Shown piece by piece: positions 43,503-52,600 of a stretch of 64,000 nt of DNA. The first letter of the stretch is position 1. Each line of letters opens with the position of its first letter. The stretch covers positions 15,249 to 79,248 of the forward strand of contig JBCCYF010000003.1 of the NCBI GenBank assembly GCA_039190275.1. The letters are read 5' to 3'. This DNA comes from Halovulum sp039190275 (GTDB lineage Bacteria; Pseudomonadota; Alphaproteobacteria; Rhodobacterales; Rhodobacteraceae). Under the pieces are notes generated by a model. The model had not been told where the DNA came from and searched no databases. It saw nothing but the letters and a program-made list of their open reading frames with translations. The position numbers and the translations under genes were made by a program.

Positions 43503-44827
43503 ACGACCACCCGCTACACACCGATTGGGATTTTGACGCCACCGCGGCGCGGAGAGATCAGTTTTACGCGGCTTCGCTTACCCGTTTCACCCCGTTTCGC
43601 TCTCCGATCGTGTTTCAGAAAGGCCTGGGGCAATACCTGTGGGATACGGATGGCACGAAATACACCGATCTGTTGGGCATGAATGTCTGCATTTCTGTCG
43701 GCCATTCGCACCCGCGGGTCGTTGCGGCCGCGATGGCACAGGCGCAGGAATTGACGCACTGCACCACGATGTTCTACCACCCCACGCCCGCGCATCTGGC
43801 CGAAGAACTGGCCGCGACAATGCCAAAGGGTCACGAGTGGGTTGTGCATCTGACAAACTCGGGGTCCGAGGCCATTGATCTGGCGATGACGATGGCGCGG
43901 ACCTATACCGGCAACCTCGATCTGTTAGCCTTGCGCACAGCCTATCATGGACCCACGGCAGCGGCGCAATCCATCACGGGCATCGCCGGGTGGCGGCACC
44001 CCGGCATGCCGGGCAATGTGGCTTTCGTGCCCGAACCCAACCAGTACCGCGGTATCTTCGGCCCCGGTACGCAGCCCTACCTGAACGAGATCGATCGCAC
44101 TATCGCAACGGCCACGACCGGAAAGGTCGCAGGCATGTTTGTGGAAAGCGTACAAGGGTACGGCGGCATCATCGACATGCCCCCCGACTATATGTCCGGC
44201 GCCGCGGACCGGGTGCGCGCGGCAGGCGGGCTCTATATCGCGGACGAGGTACAGTCGGGCTTTGGCCGGACGGGCGGTCATTTCTGGGGATTTGAGGCGG
44301 ATAGCGTCGTGCCAGACATTGTCGTGATGGCCAAAGGGCTGGGCAACGGATTTCCCATCGGCGCAGTGGTTGCCAAGAAACACGTGGCCGAACCAATGGC
44401 CGACAAATTCATGTTCCACACCTACGGGGCCAACCCGACCTCCGCCGCTGCGGCCCGTGCCGTCCTGACGGTGATGCGGGACGAAGGGTTGCAGGACAAC
44501 GCGCGCAAAGTCGGAGCGGCATTGCTGGAGCGTTTGAATGATCTCAAGGACAGGCACGCCGCCATTGGGGACGTGCGCGGTAAGGGCCTGATGCTCGCCA
44601 TCGAGATGGTCACCGACCGTGACGCCAAAACGCCGGACAAGGAGACGACAACCGAGGTGTTCGAGGCCTGCCGGTCGCAAGGGATCATCTTGTCAAAGTC
44701 CGGACCCTTCCAGTCCTGCCTGCGCATGGTGCCTCCGCTGTGCCTGTCGATGGATGACGTGGACCAGGTCGCAGACGGGCTCGATCAGGCGTTCCAGCAC
44801 ACGGCCAAAGCGGTCGCGCGCCACTAG
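43499..44827 (+). CDS. Class III aminotransferase (AGXT2 / omega-amino acid type)
   Basis: A 442-residue PLP enzyme. The PLP lysine is in VVMAKGLGNGFPIGAV, the cofactor Asp in YIADEVQSGFGRTGGHFWGFE and the phosphate site in LTNSGSEAIDLAMTMAR. Class III enzymes take the terminal amine of omega-amino acids (beta-alanine, GABA) or related substrates. The ATG at 43499 overlaps the preceding TGA. As the last enzyme it would deaminate the primary amine left after N-demethylation. Confidence 0.9.
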   Translation: MNDHPLHTDWDFDATAARRDQFYAASLTRFTPFRSPIVFQKGLGQYLWDTDGTKYTDLLGMNVCISVGHSHPRVVAAAMAQAQELTHCTTMFYHPTPAHLAEELAATMPKGHEWVVHLTNSGSEAIDLAMTMARTYTGNLDLLALRTAYHGPTAAAQSITGIAGWRHPGMPGNVAFVPEPNQYRGIFGPGTQPYLNEIDRTIATATTGKVAGMFVESVQGYGGIIDMPPDYMSGAADRVRAAGGLYIADEVQSGFGRTGGHFWGFEADSVVPDIVVMAKGLGNGFPIGAVVAKKHVAEPMADKFMFHTYGANPTSAAAARAVLTVMRDEGLQDNARKVGAALLERLNDLKDRHAAIGDVRGKGLMLAIEMVTDRDAKTPDKETTTEVFEACRSQGIILSKSGPFQSCLRMVPPLCLSMDDVDQVADGLDQAFQHTAKAVARH

Positions 44828-45189
44828 CGTCCCTGTTGCGCCTGAGCGTTGGCCGACATGATGTGCAACATATTGGCCTCTGTCCACGTCTTCAGCGCCA
44901 GCACCAGATCCGACAGTTCGCGCCCCAAGGGCGTGAGCGAGTACTCGACGCGCAAGGGCATCTCGTCAAAGACCTGGCGGGTCACCAGCCCATCTTGTTC
45001 CAGCTTGCGCAGCGTCTTGGTCAGCATCTTTTGTGACACGCCTTCGATACGGCGGTGCAACGCCCCAAACCGCAAAGTGTCGTCCTTGAGCGCCGCCAGG
45101 GTCAGCATGGTCCACTTCTCGGCCAATCGCGCAAGGATATCGCGGGTTGGACAGTCAGCGACAAAGGCATTCGGGGGCGCACTTTCCAT
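44824..45189 (-). CDS. HxlR-family transcriptional regulator
   Basis: A 121-residue winged-helix protein. The single domain shows RLAEKWTMLTLAALKDDTLRFGALHRRIEGVSQKMLTKTLRKLE, the HxlR signature; the N-terminus carries a cysteine (ADCPTRDIL) as in redox/electrophile-sensing members. The ATG at 45189 follows AGGAG. It converges with the aminotransferase gene (stops overlap) and is divergent from the oxidoreductase at 45270. GGTTAC at 45190 and GTAACC near 45220 form a loose inverted repeat that may be its operator. Confidence 0.88.
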   Translation of the reverse strand: MESAPPNAFVADCPTRDILARLAEKWTMLTLAALKDDTLRFGALHRRIEGVSQKMLTKTLRKLEQDGLVTRQVFDEMPLRVEYSLTPLGRELSDLVLALKTWTEANMLHIMSANAQAQQGR

Positions 45190-45269
45190 GGTTACTCCTG
45201 GGTACCTAATTGACGTTGGTAACCAGCATGCTGAAATGACCGGTGGATGCAAATCATTACGAGGCTGAG

Positions 45270-45869
45270 ATGAAAATCGGAGTTTTAGGAAACGGCAATG
45301 TCGGCGGCCGTCTGGCGAACTTGGCAAAGACCTGCGGTCACGATGTCCGCGTCGGCTCTCGGAGCGGAGATGTGTCATTGGTGGACACTGCGGCGCACGG
45401 TGACATTGTGATCCTTGCCGTGCACTACCATGCGGCAAGCGATGTGCTGACACCGTTGGCCGATCCGCTGGCAGGTAAGATCCTCGTGGACGCCACCAAC
45501 CCGCTGAACGACGACTGGTCGCCGCGCTTGCTGGGACAGGAGACATCCGCTGCCGAAGAAATCGCCAAACTGATGCAGGGCGTGCGCGTCGTGAAAGCGT
45601 TCAACACGATCTTTGCCGATGTGATGGATCCAGCGCATCAGGACCGGGATGGGCACAAGATCACCAGCTTTGTCGCTGGCGATGATCCGGATGCAGTTGC
45701 GACGGTGGCCGAACTTGCAGACAGCATGGGTTTTGCCCCGGTCACGGTGACAAAGCTTTCCTCGGCCCGGTACCTGGAAGCTATGGCACATCTGAACATC
45801 GAGCTTGCTGTTGGACAGAGCGGTGGCACGGATGCAGCCATCCTTTACCATCGTGCGGGCGCTTCATGA
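45270..45869 (+). CDS. NADPH-dependent F420-reductase-like oxidoreductase
   Basis: A 199-residue Rossmann protein. The dinucleotide loop is GVLGNGNVGGRLANLAKTCGHDVRVGSR, followed by VDATNPL and VRVVKAFNTIFADVM, typical of the NADP oxidoreductase/F420-dependent superfamily, whose bacterial members often reduce without F420. It is controlled, by position, by the divergent HxlR gene, and its stop overlaps the next gene (ATGA). Confidence 0.85.
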   Translation: MKIGVLGNGNVGGRLANLAKTCGHDVRVGSRSGDVSLVDTAAHGDIVILAVHYHAASDVLTPLADPLAGKILVDATNPLNDDWSPRLLGQETSAAEEIAKLMQGVRVVKAFNTIFADVMDPAHQDRDGHKITSFVAGDDPDAVATVAELADSMGFAPVTVTKLSSARYLEAMAHLNIELAVGQSGGTDAAILYHRAGAS

Positions 45870-46735
45870 GACGCATTGAATTCGATGTGGACGGCGACAC
45901 GCTGGTCGCTGACCTGCATCTGCCGAACGGAAAGGGCCCGCACCCCGCCGTCATCACCTGCGGGCCGATGACATCCGTTAAGGAGCAGGTGACCGGGACC
46001 TATGCCAAAGCCCTCGCCGCGCGCGGCATTGCCGCGCTGGCCATTGATCATCGTTGTTTCGGAGAGAGTGGTGGCATCCCGCGCCAATATGAGCATTACC
46101 CAAGCAAGATTGCCGATCTGAAGGCGGCCTTGATTGCGCTTGCTGAACAGTCCGGGATCGACGCATCACGTGTGGGCGCGGTTGGCGTCTGTCTCGGCTC
46201 CGGCTACCTGGCGCACGCCATTCAAGGTCAAACCGACGTCAAAGCATTCGCCGCCATCGCCGGGTATTACCGGGACGTTCCGGCCATGAAAGCCTCGGAC
46301 CCTTACGGGTTTGCCGAGAAAGTCGCTGAGGGGCGCGCCGCGCGGACACATTTTGAGGCCACGGGAGAGGTGCAGACCATTCCCGCTGTTGCCCTCGACC
46401 GAGATGCGGCAATGATGATCCAATCGACCTATGACTATTATGTAGGGCGCGCCGCGCATCCGAACTACACCAACGCCTTTGCAGTCATGTCGCGAGAGTT
46501 CTTTTTGCCATTTGACGTGCAGTGTGCGGCGTCCGGGCTGACCGTGCCATTCCTACAGATCCACGGGCCCAATGCGCTAAATCCCGGCTGGGCGGCAAAG
46601 TTCTATGATGCGGTCACCGGCGACAAGGAACGCTTTACCATCGCATCGAAGGGCCAGACCGATATCTATGATGACCCTCAGATCGTGGCGACGGCTGCCG
46701 ACCGGGTGGTAGCCTTCCTGCGCGCACATCTATGA
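45866..46735 (+). CDS. Alpha/beta hydrolase with Cys in the nucleophile elbow
   Basis: A 289-residue alpha/beta hydrolase of the dienelactone-hydrolase/YcjY-like group. The nucleophile elbow reads GVCLGSGY, giving Cys where serine hydrolases have Ser; the oxyanion region is ITCGPMTSVKEQ and the acid/His part is near the C-terminus (IHGPN, KGQTDIYDD). It is coupled to the HxlR-controlled oxidoreductase, so the pair may detoxify a reactive carbonyl or ester. Substrate unknown. Confidence 0.82.
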   Translation: MRRIEFDVDGDTLVADLHLPNGKGPHPAVITCGPMTSVKEQVTGTYAKALAARGIAALAIDHRCFGESGGIPRQYEHYPSKIADLKAALIALAEQSGIDASRVGAVGVCLGSGYLAHAIQGQTDVKAFAAIAGYYRDVPAMKASDPYGFAEKVAEGRAARTHFEATGEVQTIPAVALDRDAAMMIQSTYDYYVGRAAHPNYTNAFAVMSREFFLPFDVQCAASGLTVPFLQIHGPNALNPGWAAKFYDAVTGDKERFTIASKGQTDIYDDPQIVATAADRVVAFLRAHL

Positions 46736-47253
46736 CACTGCGAACTGTAGAAAACCGTTGTAAGGTCAGGTGCGGTACTGGTCAATTTTGACTTTGGAAC
46801 AAAGTGCGGCTTCGTTTTACAGCGTGCGAGCGGTTAGGGATCATGGGGACGTTCCGGCCGCACATGACCGTCCGACAAAAATTTGATGTATCGCAGCGTC
46901 AAGAGCGCCGCAGACCGGAGTGATTGGTGGATCTGCAATACCTTCGCCGGCAAAAGGCCTCAAAGTCCGCCAGTTGTGAATTCACTGAGGCCCAGAGTTC
47001 GCGATCGCGGCGAAAGTCCGGTTTCGTGGGCCGCACCGCAGCATCAGCTGCGCAAGGCGAAGGTCGGCTCTGGGCCGTTCCAAATGCGGGTTGTCGTCTC
47101 TGATGATCAGATGCCGCGATTGCTCCAAGGTCAGCACCGAGCCCAATTTACCGAATGCTGCGGTTTGCATGAATGACGGCTTCCGAGGTCTGCGCCAACT
47201 GTTTATGCTGAAAGCAGGGGCTAAATGCCTCAAAACGAATAGATGGATTCAGC
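46736..47253. other. 518-base stretch without a supportable gene; degenerate repeat
   Basis: No complete gene. Bases around 47000-47100 (GCGAAAGTCCGG..., GCCGCACCGCAGCATCAGC..., GGCGAAGGTCGG) resemble, loosely, a stretch near 47760-47880 (GCGAAAGCTCAC..., CGCACCGCGCCGCAGCATTCG, GCGAAGGTCCGG). This suggests two diverged copies of one short non-coding repeat flanking the GNAT gene. Short open frames here have no family character. Confidence 0.4.
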
Positions 47254-47724
47254 ATGAAAATACGAGACGTTGTGCCAGGAGATGCCGAAGGGATGAGTGG
47301 TCTCCTCAAAGAGTTGACGGCGTCCGGAAGAAGGAAGAGCCCAGACAGCGAGGCTTTCGTGCGCGCCCATTACATTGAGGATTCCAGGAAAATACGATGC
47401 TCAGTCGCGGCAGAGAACGGGTTCGTGCTTGGCTTCCAGTCTCTGATACGTGCTGACGCTGAAAACAAATATGGTGTCGAACCCGGCCGGGGCATCATCG
47501 GCACACATATCCGTCCGTCCGCTGCTCGACGGGGCATCGGGCGCGCGCTGTTTGCTATTAGCCTCAAAGCGGCTGAAGCTGCCTCGATTAATAAAATCGA
47601 CGCATCCATCGCAAACGATAACCAGGAAGCTTTGGCCTACTATGAGGCAATGGGCTTTCGAACATATCGAACATCGCAAGGCCTAACTTGTAAATGCTTT
47701 GAACTCAACGAGTATTCGGACTGA
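47254..47724 (+). CDS. GNAT-family N-acetyltransferase
   Basis: A 156-residue acetyltransferase. It starts MKIRDVVPGDAEGMSGLL, and the acetyl-CoA loop is HIRPSAARRGIGRALFAI, followed by a C-terminal NDNQEALAYYEAMGFRTYR, the usual ending of single-domain GNATs. It could acetylate a small molecule or a protein N-terminus. The gene stands alone between repeat-containing gaps. Confidence 0.9.
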   Translation: MKIRDVVPGDAEGMSGLLKELTASGRRKSPDSEAFVRAHYIEDSRKIRCSVAAENGFVLGFQSLIRADAENKYGVEPGRGIIGTHIRPSAARRGIGRALFAISLKAAEAASINKIDASIANDNQEALAYYEAMGFRTYRTSQGLTCKCFELNEYSD

Positions 47725-48006
47725 GCTCCCACTGCTTCACTTGTCAAAGCAGACCTCGGTTTCGCCGTAGCGAAAGCTCACTTCGTCCGCAGACTGCGAG
47801 TTCCTCCAAACCCAAGTTTTTCGCTTGCAGCGAAGGTCCGGATTGCCGCACCGCGCCGCAGCATTCGCATTGGATGGCCAATGTCCGGTAAGGGCCGAGG
47901 CTGATCGAGCGTGTCCGCCGCTGGTCGACCGCTCCCGCCGGGATTGGAATTGAAAATAGCGTAAATCGGAACAGTTTTTCCTGGGAAACGTCTGAGAGGG
48001 TCTGCA

Positions 48007-48774
48007 ATGCGTACGGTCTTGATACTGTTTTCGATGCTCGCGTTGGCGGCACCTGCGGCCGCGTTGGATCTTAAAGAGACCGGACGGTACCAGCTCAATC
48101 GCCCAGCCAGCCTGGACTATGACCCCACATTCTGCGGGCTGTGGATCGCCAACGAGGGGCCGGAGGCGACGCTCGTCACGCTTCAAGGCGACGAATTGCG
48201 GCGCGTGCGCAGTGATTTATCGCGCATCAAGGCGATCTCGCTGGAAGGGGATCATCTGTTGGTCGGTGACGGATTTGGCAAATTACAACGCCTGACGAAA
48301 GATGGTGCGCCATTGGGACAGCCCTTCGATCTGGACGGCGGCTTTGCGGACACCGAGGGGATTGCAATAGCTTCAAACGGCGACATCGTGACTGTCGAAG
48401 ATGACCCGGAGCGGTTGTCCTGGTTTGATATCTCCGGCGCCTTGAAATCGCGTATCGACACGATGGACCTGTCACCACCGCTCAGCGAAGCGCAGGGCAT
48501 TGCAATCGACCCAAGGACCGGTCACCTTCTGATCGTGGACGATTGGGAGGGCTCGAACAGCCTTTATGAGTTTTCCGCTGACGGTGTTTTGCTCGCGCAG
48601 GCGAGCCTGCTGGAATATGGCGCCGATCCGGAGGGGATTGCGATCCGACCCGGCTCCAACCAGTTGTTCATCGCCTTCGATTCCGGCGCGCAAATCGTGA
48701 CCTTCGACTACGCGCCCACGCTGCCGCCCGATGCTGACCCGCTACCGTCTGGAGCAGACTGTATGATGTTTTAG
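48007..48774 (+). CDS. Exported propeller protein (SdiA-regulated/NHL-like)
   Basis: A 255-residue periplasmic protein with a signal peptide ending PAAALD. The rest is made of repeats such as GLWIANEGPEATLVTL, LLVGDGFGKLQRL, IAIASNGDIVTVEDDPERLSWFDI and EGIAIRPGSNQLFIAFD, which indicate a beta-propeller of the SdiA-regulated or NHL kind. No catalytic motif is evident. Alone in its region. Confidence 0.75.
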   Translation: MRTVLILFSMLALAAPAAALDLKETGRYQLNRPASLDYDPTFCGLWIANEGPEATLVTLQGDELRRVRSDLSRIKAISLEGDHLLVGDGFGKLQRLTKDGAPLGQPFDLDGGFADTEGIAIASNGDIVTVEDDPERLSWFDISGALKSRIDTMDLSPPLSEAQGIAIDPRTGHLLIVDDWEGSNSLYEFSADGVLLAQASLLEYGADPEGIAIRPGSNQLFIAFDSGAQIVTFDYAPTLPPDADPLPSGADCMMF

Positions 48775-48948
48775 ACACCAAATCTTGAACCCCACTTTCC
48801 GAACCTTGGGTATCGATGTGTTTGAGGTAGGGCGTCGGCTCCGGGAAGCGACGATGGCGAATGGCCACTATGGAGAAGCTGGACTGCAGTAACGATGGTC
48901 GCTGGAAACGTCTCTTACGGGCCGCCCCAGAAGACGGCCCAATGCTCT

Positions 48949-49274
48949 TTAGATTTCAATGGCCTCCGCTATCGCCAGCGCATCTTCGAGCTCAACACCG
49001 AAGTAGCGTACCGTGCTGTCCATCTTCGTGTGCCCGAGGATCAACTGCACGGCCCTTCGGTTGCCGGTCTTACGGTAAATCTCGGCGACCTTGGTACGGC
49101 GCATGGAATGCGTACCGTATGCACTCGGCTCAGGTCCAATTGAGGTGACCCAATCGCGGACTAGCCTTTGCATACTGCCTGGTCGAGATGTGCAGTGGTT
49201 CATGAAAGCGACCAGGCCACAGATATTCCTGTCCGGTCATCATCGGATCTGCGAGCCACTGTTTAAGCGATGCA
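48949..49274 (-). pseudogene. Tyrosine recombinase, C-terminal fragment with frameshift
   Basis: The last 84 residues are open (48949-49203): YGTHSMRRTK holds the second catalytic arginine of the HxxR motif, and LGHTKMDSTVRYFGVE holds the LGH motif and the catalytic tyrosine. Immediately upstream the family sequence (MTGQEYLWPGRF, HISTRQYA) continues in another frame up to about 49274, so at least one frameshift has occurred, and no N-terminal half is present. A dead integrase. Confidence 0.75.
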
Positions 49275-49370
49275 CGCGTGCCTTAAGTGGAAGCTGTGGA
49301 TCATCTACTGGCTGGCGCAGGGCACCTCTCGGTTCAACCAGCTCCAGCGCAACCTTGGCAGCATCCCTTC
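49270..49370 (+). pseudogene. HxlR-type regulator, N-terminal fragment
   Basis: About 33 codons, CLKWKLWIIYWLAQGTSRF followed by NQLQRNLGSI, match the helix-turn-helix core of HxlR proteins. The similarity ends abruptly and the downstream sequence to about 49520 is unrecognisable. It abuts the integrase fragment on the opposite strand. Confidence 0.55.
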
Positions 49371-49529
49371 GCACAAGCGGCACGCATTTAGCTGCGGTGG
49401 CGTGGACGTCGCCAAACCAGCCATTGAGACGATTGGATTTCTCCTGAACCGAAACTGCACGTTCGCGGCAGCCAGATCGGACAGCTCAGACGCGGGACAA
49501 TTCTTCATACAGAAGCTTATCAAACAGCC

Positions 49530-49670
49530 GTGCGGTTCTTGGCTGAGGTGCTGATGGCGACCATCTTTCGCGGGATATGGCCATTTTGGTTCGCGATGTT
49601 GGCTGCTATCATCCTGATCCTGATTGTGCCCGAAATCGCATTGCTCCTTCCCAATACGATGTTCAACTGA
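49530..49670 (+). pseudogene. TRAP large permease, C-terminal fragment
   Basis: About 46 codons ending at TGA 49668-49670. One hydrophobic helix (FWFAMLAAIILILIVPEIAL) followed by LLPNTMFN, preceded by ATIFRGIWPF, resembles the last helix and tail of DctM proteins. The rest of the gene is missing. It ends 18 bases before the reductive dehalogenase start, suggesting that the enzyme once followed a TRAP operon. Confidence 0.55.
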
Positions 49671-49688
49671 GGCAAGAAACGAGTCACC

Positions 49689-52600
49689 GTGCGTTTTTTT
49701 TCGAACCATAACCGGCCGTTCCACATGGGGCCCTATCCAACCGAACGTTTGGCGCGTTCGGCAGACCCGGACCTGGCGGCGGTGCCGGCAATGTCCCAGC
49801 TGGACTTTAATCGGTCGGCGGATCCAAGATCCATCGTGAACGCAATGCGCGAACATCAGGCGATGCTTGATGCGATCCGGGGTGGTTTGGTGAACAGGGC
49901 TGTGGCCGAGACCCCGACCGATGCGGCGGAACGCACCAATCACCTCAAGGCGTTTGGCTATTTCGCGGATGCCGCCGTAGTGGGCGCTTGTCTGGTGCCA
50001 AAGGCGGCACTTTTGCCTGCACCTTTTACAAATCCAGATGTCGGCCGCCTTGCAGAGGATCTAAAGACCCGGCAGACCAAAACCATCGCTTCCGGCATCG
50101 ACTTAATCATGGCTGATCTTAAGGAGTCCATGGATGCCCCGCCAGCGGGTATCGGAAGTCACACCCATTCGCTGGTCTTTCTCTACGAGAACCCCCGCGA
50201 CCCGGACGAAGACGAAGTCGGCGGTGCTTGGATCCGCGATGCTCAGGCGCATCGGGCCGGCTTGATGGCGGCCGAAACAGCGGTGGTTCTGGCCAACTAT
50301 CTGAGGCTTCTTGGACATGAAGCGCGGGGTCATACGGTGTCTAGCTCAGATGTGGATTTGGGAAAGTTGGCCGTTGCGGCGGGCCTTGCAACGGTCAAGG
50401 ACGGGGTTCTAGCCCATCCGTACATCGGGACCCGGTTTGGGCTATCGGCGGTTACAACGACTTTTCAGATCGCCGTTGACCAGCCGCTTGCGTCTGAGCA
50501 ACCATCCTCGGCCTTTGGGGTAGGATGGAAGTTCGGCACGACATCCCCGAAGAATGCGATGAACGCGGTACCTTACGCCAAGCGTCGGTTCGTAGACGGC
50601 GCGCATCCATTTGAAAAACTCAAACGGGTAGACAAGCCCACCACTTACATCGACGAACCCAACGTCGCCCGCGTGCCGAAGCGTACCGACATGTTCGCGC
50701 GGGCCCTGTTTGGCGACATGGGAAAGAAAATGCAGGACAGCGCCAAGAACGGCCACTATGTCCGCAAGGCTGCGCCATCCATGGCGCAGCGCCGTGCACT
50801 TGGGGCGTTCGTCCTTCTTCAAGATGGTGAACCGACGGCCGAAAAGGCGAAACTTGCTGCTGACGAGGCCGCTGATTTGGTCAAAGCGACCAGCTATTGG
50901 CTAGGTGCCGATGCGGTGGGCCTGTCGCGCTGTCCGGACTGGGCCTGGTACAGCCATGATGCGCGCGGCGATGTGATCGATCCGCCCCACGACCAGGCCA
51001 TCAATATGATCATCGACCAAGGTTATGAAACGATGGAGGGCTCAAGCGGAGACGACTGGATCGCAGTGGCCCAATCGATGCGGGCGTATTTACGGTTTTC
51101 TTTGCTGGGCGGTGTCATTGCCAAACAGATCCGTAACCTCGGATACTCTGCGAAGGCCCATACCGTGATGGATGGTGAGGTGCTGCAACCGCCGCTTCTG
51201 TTGCTTAGCGGACTGGGCGAGGTCAGTCGGATTGGCGAGGTCATCCTCAACCCGTATCTTGGACCACGCCTTAAATCCGGTACGGTGACGACAGATCTTC
51301 CGCTCTCCCATGACAAACCCATCGACTTTGGCCTGCAGAAATTCTGCGAGAGCTGCAACAAATGTGCGCGTGAATGCCCGTCAGGTGCGATAACTGCCGG
51401 TCCGAAGCTGATGTTCAACGGGTATGAGATTTGGAAGAGCGACAGCCAAAAATGCGCGACCTACCGCGTGACGACAGCCGGCGGGGCGATGTGCGGGCGC
51501 TGCATGAAGACGTGCCCTTGGAACCTTGAAGGCATCTTCAAGGAGAAGCCATTCCGCTGGGCGGCGATGAACGTGCCGCACCTGGCACCTGCTTTGGCCA
51601 AGCTCGATGACGTGGTCGACAATGGCACGCTGAACCCGGTCAAGAAATGGTGGTGGGACCTGGAGATACAAGAGGACGGAGGCTATCGCCCGACGACCAA
51701 GGCCGTAAATATGCGGGGGCTGCAAAAGGATCTGGACCTGAAATACACTGACCAGACGCTGGCGGTCTACCCCGCGCCGCTTGCCCCCCATCCGCATCCT
51801 TATCCCTATCCTATGGACCGAGAAGCGGGCATCGAAGCCTATCAGGCGATGGTCACGGCTGAGGAGTACAAAGCCTGTTTGGCAAAGGGCGACGACAGTG
51901 CGCTCCATGTCTACACATCCGACGGAGAAAGCCCTGTCATTCAGGTGAAAGTCACCAAAGCAGAGCGTACGGCAGACGCGGTCATGAAGTATGAATTCGA
52001 ACCTGTGGGGGGCGGAAACCTGCCAAGCTGGCAGGCCGGCGCGCACCTTGACATCGTTGTCGCACCTGAATTCCTGCGGCAGTATTCGATGTCCGGCGAT
52101 CCCGCCGACCGATCCAAATACCAGATTGCCGTACTGCGCGAAGATAAGGGCCGCGGTGGTTCCGCTCTTATGCATCGCATCTTCAACGAAGGGCGGCGAA
52201 TTTTCATCTCCGCCCCGATTAACCATTTTCCACTGGCGCCGGAAGCCACGAAATCGATCCTGATGGGTGGCGGCATCGGCATCACCCCGATGGTCGCCAT
52301 GGCCCATGAGCTGTATGCTAGGGGAGACGATTTTGAGCTGCACTATTCAGGGCGTTCGCGCACGACGATGGGACTTCTGGATGACATTGCAGGGTTTGGC
52401 TGGGCCGACAGAGTTACACTGCATATCTCCAGTGAGGGCAGCCGCGCGGATCTCTCCGCCATTCTGAACGGTTATCAACCCGGCTGGCATGTCTACACTT
52501 GTGGTGCCGAGCCTTACATGGCGGGCGTGATGGATGCTGCCGAGACTGCGGGTTTCCCGGAAGAGACGCGGCATCTTGAGTATTTCTCTGTCCCCGAACA

